NCBI RefSeq assembly: GCF_900116685.1
Contig: NZ_FPBL01000008.1
Location: 30,568-94,567 of the forward strand
Direction: 5' to 3'
Source: Nitrosomonas eutropha
GTDB lineage: Bacteria; Pseudomonadota; Gammaproteobacteria; Burkholderiales; Nitrosomonadaceae
Length of the DNA: 64,000 nt
A program made the translations under genes and the position numbers. Below the pieces are notes generated by a model. That model saw only the letters and a list, made by a program, of their open reading frames with translations. It was not told where the DNA came from and ran no database searches. Below, one piece after another: positions 58,855 through 64,000 of this stretch; the first letter of the stretch is position 1; each line of letters begins with the position of its first letter.

Positions 58855-61647
58855 TCACAGGCTTTCAAACAATTTTTTCGCTTCATCTTTCTGAGAAAAA
58901 GGTTTATCGCTACTTAGCAGTTTTTCAAGCTCCTGGCGCGCTTCAACCGTATTGCCAGATTTATATAGTCCGACTGCGTAGTGATAGTGGATTTCAGCAG
59001 CTTCCGGAACAGCTGCAACAGCCTTTTGCAGCAATGAAGTCCCTCGTTCGGCATCTCCTTGCTCAACCAGAATCCATCCAAGTGTATCCAGGATCGCCGG
59101 GCTGTCCGGAGCCTGTTTGTATGCCTTCTCGGCATAATCGAGCGCGGTAGCAGAATCTTTTTTCTGCTGGTATATCCAGGCTAGATTATTCAGTGTTGCG
59201 GCATGATCAGGATGTTGTTTCAGGATGGTTTTATATTCCCTGATGGCAGGATCATATTTTTTACCAGCAAGGTAAACACCTGCAAGATACATACGAACGC
59301 CATCATCAGCCGAGTTTTCTTTCAGCCATTGCGTGATACGTTGATCAGCCTGCTTTTCTTTTCCGCTTTGGCTAAGAGCTGTATGCAATTTGATCAATAA
59401 TTGACTGGTTTTCTGTTTAGTCAGCGCCTCTTCATAAGCAGTGGTAGCGGCGGCTGCATTTTTCTGCCGCATTTGTAAATCGCCCTCCAGTTCGAATCCA
59501 ACCGACAGCTTTTCGTGTTGTTTTTGTATATCTCGCGCGATCTTGAATGCATCATCCACACGATTGGCTTCAACTGCCAGTTGAGCCTGCATCAGTTTAG
59601 CTTCCCAGAAATCTGGCTTAATAGCCAACGCCTTTTTCAATGAATCAGCCGTTGCCTTGGTATTCTGCATAGAGGCATAGATCTGCGCCAGTTGAAGCTG
59701 GGCAGGGGCAGAATCCGGTAATCGGGCAGCCAGTTTCTGGAAATTTTCCAGTGCAGCATCCTTATCACCGGTAGCCAGATAAGCACGAGCCAGCAGCTCT
59801 ATGACACTCAAATTATCCGGATGAATACCTTGCAGCTTCTTGGCCAGCGCAAGCGATTTCCCAGGTTCATTCATGGCCAGATAATGTGCTCCCAACTGCA
59901 AAGCTGGCGGCAGCTCATCCGGATTCTCCTGACTGGCTTTTTCCAGCCATTCCGTTGCTTTTTCTTTATTTCCTTGTGAGAGCGCGATACCTGCTAGCGC
60001 ATTCATTGCCTGTACATTCTTCTTATCCTGCTTCAGTACTTCTTCAAAGCGGAGCTGTGCAGCCTCGGGATGCTTTTCCTGCAAATCAATTCTTGCCAGG
60101 TTGGAAATGGCGGGGAAATAGTCTGGCTGTATGGAAAGCGCCTGATTGAAGCTTGCACGTGCCTTGATTAGGTCTTTTTTACCCAGGTAAACACCACCTT
60201 CCAGATTATGCAGCAGCGGATTGTCAGGTTGCTCGGCAAGTTGTGATTTAACAGCTTTCAGCGCTTTATCAAATTCACGCTGCTGCAGGTGAGTCAAAAC
60301 AAGCATGACACCCGCCCGACCGGATTTATCATCCAGTTGGGTAGCATGCTCCAGATCAGTAATGGCACTTTTATTTTCCCCCTGCCCCATTTTGCTCATA
60401 GCCATTGCGGTATATAACGCAGCGTTATCCGGGGATAATTCACCAGCCTTCTCAAAATACTCTGTGGCTTTCGTAAAATCTCGCATCCGCATATAGGCTT
60501 CGCCTGCCAGTGCAAACAATTGCGGGTCCTGTTGTACTGCCTTCAGCGCTGGGGTTAAAGTAGCAATCGCCTGTTTTGCCTGATTACTTTTCAACTGAAT
60601 CGATGCCATAAGCTTAATGGCATAAAGATTATTCGGAATCTTCTTCAAGTATTGATCAACATACTGCTCCGCTTGTGGAAGCGACCCCAATGCAAACTGG
60701 GTGGCCCCCGCAAGTAATACACTAGGAAGATGCTCTGGTGCCGAGCTCAACACCTGTTGCAAAGTTTCAAGGGCAACCGCATGTTTACCCTGGCTAAAAT
60801 TGAGTAATGCCTGCGTGTATGCAGCAGGCAGGCTACCGGGAGCAATCTTGCGAACGGCATCCAGATCTGCTTGGGCGGCTTCAAATTTTTTAGTACTGAT
60901 TGATATAGTTGCCCGATTAATATACGCAGCTAATGATTCCGGGTTCAGTTTTATAGCTTTGGCATAATCGGCCAGCGCTTCATCAATCTTGTTCTGAGCA
61001 CGCAACAAATCTCCTCTGAACAATACTGTATCGCTGTTTTCTGGATTAAGTTTCACCGCTTCTTCGGAAAAATTCATGGCAGATTCAATATCGTTCCGGG
61101 CAAGCGAGCACCTGGCCATACCCATCAACGCATCTGCAAATCCTGGCTTATCCTGTAAAGCCTGCTCAAACAATGCTTTGGCTTCTTCAATTTTACCTAG
61201 CGCCAATGAAGCATTGCCACGCAAGGTAAGCAGTTCAGCAAAATTCCCTTCCCCGGATAATTTCTCAGTTTCATCCAGTATTTGTTGAAATTTCCCCATT
61301 CCCAACCATGCCTGGCTCAGCCCAGGCAACACTTTGACTGGATCCATGCCAAGATCAAGTGCCTTATTCAATTCCTTTTCTGCCGACTGAATATTCCCTT
61401 CCTTGTTATAGAGCGTTCCCAACAAATAACGGATTTCAGGGTCATTGGGATTTTGTTGCAAGGCATTCTTTAACTGAATAATTGCTGCCTTGTCATTACC
61501 CTGTTGCTGATATTGTTTAGCTTCGGCTACCAGAGCTTGCGCATCCATAGGTTTCCCACAGGCTGAAAGCACCAGAATAACGGCTATCACAGGAGCAAGA
61601 ATTGTTGTCGATTTCATCTGGGTGATCGTTTTACCAGAACCGCTCAT
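58855..61647 (-). CDS. prsT: PEP-CTERM system TPR-repeat lipoprotein, PrsT-like
   Basis: 930 residues. The signal peptide ends at a lipobox (LSAC, Cys30). The remainder is a string of about 20 or more tetratricopeptide repeats (for example EALADYAKAIKLNPESLAAY). The family, PrsT, accompanies exosortase/PEP-CTERM exopolysaccharide systems, though it lacks its usual neighbours here. It probably anchors protein contacts at the periplasmic face. AGAGG lies 8 bases before the ATG, supporting this start over the methionine at residue 11. A strong terminator follows. Confidence 0.88.
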   Translation of the reverse strand: MSGSGKTITQMKSTTILAPVIAVILVLSACGKPMDAQALVAEAKQYQQQGNDKAAIIQLKNALQQNPNDPEIRYLLGTLYNKEGNIQSAEKELNKALDLGMDPVKVLPGLSQAWLGMGKFQQILDETEKLSGEGNFAELLTLRGNASLALGKIEEAKALFEQALQDKPGFADALMGMARCSLARNDIESAMNFSEEAVKLNPENSDTVLFRGDLLRAQNKIDEALADYAKAIKLNPESLAAYINRATISISTKKFEAAQADLDAVRKIAPGSLPAAYTQALLNFSQGKHAVALETLQQVLSSAPEHLPSVLLAGATQFALGSLPQAEQYVDQYLKKIPNNLYAIKLMASIQLKSNQAKQAIATLTPALKAVQQDPQLFALAGEAYMRMRDFTKATEYFEKAGELSPDNAALYTAMAMSKMGQGENKSAITDLEHATQLDDKSGRAGVMLVLTHLQQREFDKALKAVKSQLAEQPDNPLLHNLEGGVYLGKKDLIKARASFNQALSIQPDYFPAISNLARIDLQEKHPEAAQLRFEEVLKQDKKNVQAMNALAGIALSQGNKEKATEWLEKASQENPDELPPALQLGAHYLAMNEPGKSLALAKKLQGIHPDNLSVIELLARAYLATGDKDAALENFQKLAARLPDSAPAQLQLAQIYASMQNTKATADSLKKALAIKPDFWEAKLMQAQLAVEANRVDDAFKIARDIQKQHEKLSVGFELEGDLQMRQKNAAAATTAYEEALTKQKTSQLLIKLHTALSQSGKEKQADQRITQWLKENSADDGVRMYLAGVYLAGKKYDPAIREYKTILKQHPDHAATLNNLAWIYQQKKDSATALDYAEKAYKQAPDSPAILDTLGWILVEQGDAERGTSLLQKAVAAVPEAAEIHYHYAVGLYKSGNTVEARQELEKLLSSDKPFSQKDEAKKLFESL

Positions 61648-62138
61648 ATTTACCTCTTTTGGTAATTAAGTTAAATACATAAATTCACAAAACACCGTCT
61701 GAAACAAAATTCAGAATAGCAGTTTTTATATCCAAATATCATTAATGGAATAGTGATAGTTATAGCACAGTCAACTTATAGGCAAATTTGTGAAATCAAT
61801 TGGGATTGCATGTTTTAACACTGTAATGATCGATTCACCAACGAGTTACCGAGATACCTCACTTCGGTCAACAGGAATACTCAATCCGAGCCAGCCCACA
61901 CACCATAATCTGAGACAGACTCAACCCGCAAATCAGCTAAATCTATCAGTTTATTCAATTCATTCTTGTTTCACCGGCACAAGAAGCACAGCTAGTACCG
62001 GATACGATGACATCATCTTCCACATCAGATTCTTGACAACAAGGCCCAAATATAACATTATGCACAGCTCTTCGAGCGTATCCGGATGCCGCTATTTGCA
62101 GAGGTTACGAAATAAAAAGAGATATTTATCGTAAAAAT
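61648..62138. other. Divergent intergenic region prsT / tRNA-Arg
   Basis: 491 bp. It should hold the prsT promoter (minus) and the tRNA promoter (plus). A 114-codon GTG frame at 61790-62134 has no recognisable product and ends just before the tRNA; I do not regard it as a gene. No strong inverted repeat was seen. Confidence 0.4.
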
Positions 62139-62215
62139 GCGCCCGTAGCTCAGTTGGATAGAGTACTTGGCTACGAACCAAGGGGTCGTGGGTTCGAATC
62201 CTGCCGGGCGCGCCA
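62139..62215 (+). tRNA. tRNA-Arg (anticodon ACG)
   Basis: A 77-nt cloverleaf with a 7-bp acceptor stem (GCGCCCG with CGGGCGC), D-arm GCTCAGTTGGATAGAGT, anticodon loop CTACGAA (ACG), T-arm GGTTCGAATCC, and an encoded CCA end. The A34 is normally modified to inosine and reads CGU, CGC and CGA codons. Confidence 0.97.
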
Positions 62216-62281
62216 GTAAATTAATATTATTTATCGGCGCGATAAGATATAGTCAGTTTTATAAGCTGTTTTGATTTTTGA

Positions 62282-62357
<76 letters not shown>

Positions 62358-63006
62358 TCATTTTAGTCAATTAATTCTTCGGTTGACCTGCTCGTTTTCT
62401 GCATTTATCAGATCTCCACATGATTTTCACTAACTTCCATATTTCCTGAAATTTTCCAGGATCTCTCATCGCATCCCAAATACTCCATTAAGAGCAAATC
62501 CTACGTATTTATGCAGATTTCTCATGGATTATACTTACCAGTCTCATATCAGCTACCACAACTTTATCCATCGCTTGAAGATGCAACGTATCAATATTTG
62601 ATGCAGGCAAAGCCAGCCTGGCATGTGAAAGCAGACGTACCAACGGATGCTTCGAGCCTCTGACACTCACCTGATCGATGGTCAAACAAGCCCCCGCCCC
62701 ATTACGATATGAATTTTGCGGCGCGACCACAAGCACCTCACGACGTTTGCAGAAAACAATCTCTCATTAGCTATAACCCTGCAATACCGGTTTATTTCAA
62801 CAAATCGCACAAAATCTATATAAATATTGGTTATTAACAACCACTTTGACTGAACCATGTAGCTCTCTGATGTACACCCGGTTAAAGTTAGCAAGGATAG
62901 TGTCGATATTGATTTTTTGGCAGGAGAATCACAAACTGCCAAAAAAAACATAAGTTGGATAACCAAAAGATTTTATCTTGTTAATTTTTATATGGAGATT
63001 CAAAAG
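62358..63006. other. AT-rich stretch without a clear gene
   Basis: About 650 bp after the tRNAs. A 75-codon minus-strand frame (62509-62736), open for nine more codons upstream, contains VLVVAPQNSYRNGAGACLTI. This faintly resembles the VVAPDRNRSGASNSLTL region of SurE nucleotidases, so it might be a decayed fragment; the rest shows no SurE motif. No intact gene is supported, and no repeat of the tRNA 3' end was seen. Confidence 0.35.
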
Positions 63007-63291
63007 ATGAAAAAAATTTTTTTGATTCTTGTAGTATTTTTCGGGTTAAATTTATCTGTATTAGCCGGGGTAGATATCAATACAGCAAGTCAAATTGATC
63101 TTGAGTCGGTAAAAGGTTTGGGGCCGGTTAAAGCAAAAGCGATAATTGAATACCGGGAAAAGTACGGCATGTTCAAGTCAGTAGGAGACCTAGCCAATGT
63201 AAAGGGTATAGGTGTCGGGACGCTCAGACAATTAGGTGACCAGGTGAGTGTTCAGGAGGAAACCGCTTCAAATGAAGTTAAGGCTCATTAA
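63007..63291 (+). CDS. ComEA-like helix-hairpin-helix protein
   Basis: 94 residues from ATG 63007, which has TGGAGA eight bases upstream. A signal peptide (IFLILVVFFGLNLSVLAG) leads to VDINTASQIDLESVKGLGPVKAKAII and VKGIGVGTLRQLG, two helix-hairpin-helix motifs of the ComEA family. Secreted ComEA-type proteins bind DNA in the periplasm during uptake. The 5' frame extends to 62917, but those residues lack a signal. Base composition is lower in G+C than in most neighbours. No other competence gene is here. Confidence 0.88.
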   Translation: MKKIFLILVVFFGLNLSVLAGVDINTASQIDLESVKGLGPVKAKAIIEYREKYGMFKSVGDLANVKGIGVGTLRQLGDQVSVQEETASNEVKAH

Positions 63292-63336
63292 TTGAAAAAT
63301 CAGTGTCTTTAGATATGATGTTTTAACCTGGTTTAA

Positions 63337-63384
63337 GATTTATCGGGTAGTCAGCGCGGCATGACATGAGCTGCCCGATAAATC
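63337..63384. repeat. Long stem-loop after comEA
   Basis: GATTTATCGGG (63337-63347) pairs with CCCGATAAATC (63374-63384); a U-G pair and two more pairs extend the stem to 14 bp around a 20-nt loop. No T-tract follows on the plus strand, so it is not a classic terminator; it may still end or stabilise the comEA message. Confidence 0.5.
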
Positions 63385-64000
63385 CATACAGTCAATAATT
63401 TCTGTGCTGGTTTAATTTACACAGATACCTTTGAAGAGTGAAATACGTACTTAAATCCAGCTTAAATGACTCTTCAGCCGATTTGGCTACACAACGCTAT
63501 GGAATTCTCTTATCTACTGCTTGAAGTCAAGCCATTACTACATAAAAATACTATCAATAAAAAGCTTCTTAAGATCACCCCCCACTTCGCGCAGAAGCAA
63601 CTATTTGATCCTGGATAAAGACGGCTCTCTAGTAGGCAAATAGAATTTATCTAAATACCAGCTCCACCTGGTTCTTTGGAGAAATTGCGACATGGATATA
63701 ATCAATCCGCATCTTAACAGCACTGCATCAATAGCCATGTGACTTTCAACTGCATATTTTTATCTATCAGCATTCAAGATGGCAAACTCGCTATCTAGAA
63801 ACTACTATTACTATTCAATATTTGCCGATTCATGTCCATATCCAGATCACAAAATATAAACACAAATCAGCCATCGCAAACTATTTAATCAGTATTTTTT
63901 ATGTATTTTTTCTTTTTTACTTTTTGAGAAGAAGAAGTATCCGGCACCTATAATAACGATCAATAAAGGCCAGAGGAACATATTCAACTTGATTTTACCC
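63385..64000. other. Gene-poor right end
   Basis: About 600 bp of AT-rich sequence. Only the right-most ~110 bp contain a possible gene end (separate entry). I see no tRNA, repeat family or intact gene here. Confidence 0.4.
63889..64000 (-). CDS. Possible C-terminus of a membrane peptide, open at the window edge
   Basis: On the minus strand a frame enters at the window edge and stops at TGA 63889-63891. The last ~30 residues start at a methionine and read MFLWPLLIVIIGAGYFFF, one membrane helix, then a basic tail SKSKKEKIHKKY. It could be a small membrane protein or the tail of a longer one. No ribosome-binding site can be checked. Confidence 0.3.
   Translation of the reverse strand, partial: GKIKLNMFLWPLLIVIIGAGYFFFSKSKKEKIHKKY

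Noticed and set aside
61790..62134. 114-codon GTG frame before tRNA-Arg
   Set aside because: No ribosome-binding site, no recognisable domain, and it ends 4 bp before the tRNA; composition looks like non-coding DNA.

Overview
The window looks like a chromosomal segment of a betaproteobacterium, most likely a Nitrosomonas-type member of the Nitrosomonadaceae. This is inferred from the gene order (rpsB-tsf-pyrH-frr-uppS-cdsA-dxr-rseP-bamA-skp-fabZ-rnhB), a betaproteobacterial-style long TrpRS, a complete FNR-type regulator, a PEP-CTERM-system TPR lipoprotein and moderate base composition. No ammonia-oxidation gene lies in the window, so the genus is not proven. Genes are dense and mostly housekeeping. 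There is no prophage, CRISPR array, rRNA operon or intact insertion sequence.

Layout. 2-4753: 3' part of a very large cyclic beta-1,2-glucan synthase, cut by the window edge. 4884-7529: mutS. 7564-19995 (minus): slyD, then, read from the right, the rpsB-tsf / pyrH-frr-uppS-cdsA-dxr-rseP-bamA-skp-fabZ-rnhB envelope and translation cluster. It lacks the lpxD, lpxA and lpxB genes that normally sit inside it. 20209-23941: an FNR regulator behind a small lipoprotein cytochrome c, and a histidine-rich TonB receptor (ZnuD-like) head to head with a tiny lipoprotein. 24370-29394: PHP phosphoesterase, YciO-like protein, small M50 protease, trpS, scpA and scpB in a tight plus-strand run. 29417-35797: icd, cold-shock gene (opposite strand, with its own terminator), clpS-clpA, an orphan TRAP binding protein, pyrE. 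35996-38739: a three-gene ABC importer with a twin-arginine-like binding-protein signal. 38846-41410: alpha-glucan phosphorylase.

41728-46153 is the flagellar fliLMNOPQR block (C-ring and export gate). It is followed by a 697-residue Ala/Glu/Arg-rich, almost entirely helical protein of unknown function and a secreted DUF4139-type protein. On the minus strand follow an alpha/beta hydrolase, an 83-bp MITE-like element, and an arginine biosynthesis unit argD-argF-argG. 55068-58723 (minus) is cysM-ydbH-ynbE-ydbL, a predicted intermembrane lipid-homeostasis bridge. 58855-61647 is the PrsT-type TPR lipoprotein with a clear intrinsic terminator. The right end holds tRNA-Arg(ACG), tRNA-Phe(GAA), a small ComEA-like helix-hairpin-helix protein, and about 1.3 kb of AT-rich, gene-poor DNA.

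The parts most worth a second look are the coiled protein after fliR, the cysM-ydbH-ynbE-ydbL linkage, the metal-receptor/lipoprotein pair, the missing lpx genes, the Cys-rich Tat-like signal of the ABC binding protein, and the MITE-like element after argG. I did not find a clearly new multi-gene system. Coordinates come from reading frames and motifs, and several starts are choices between alternatives, as noted in each entry.
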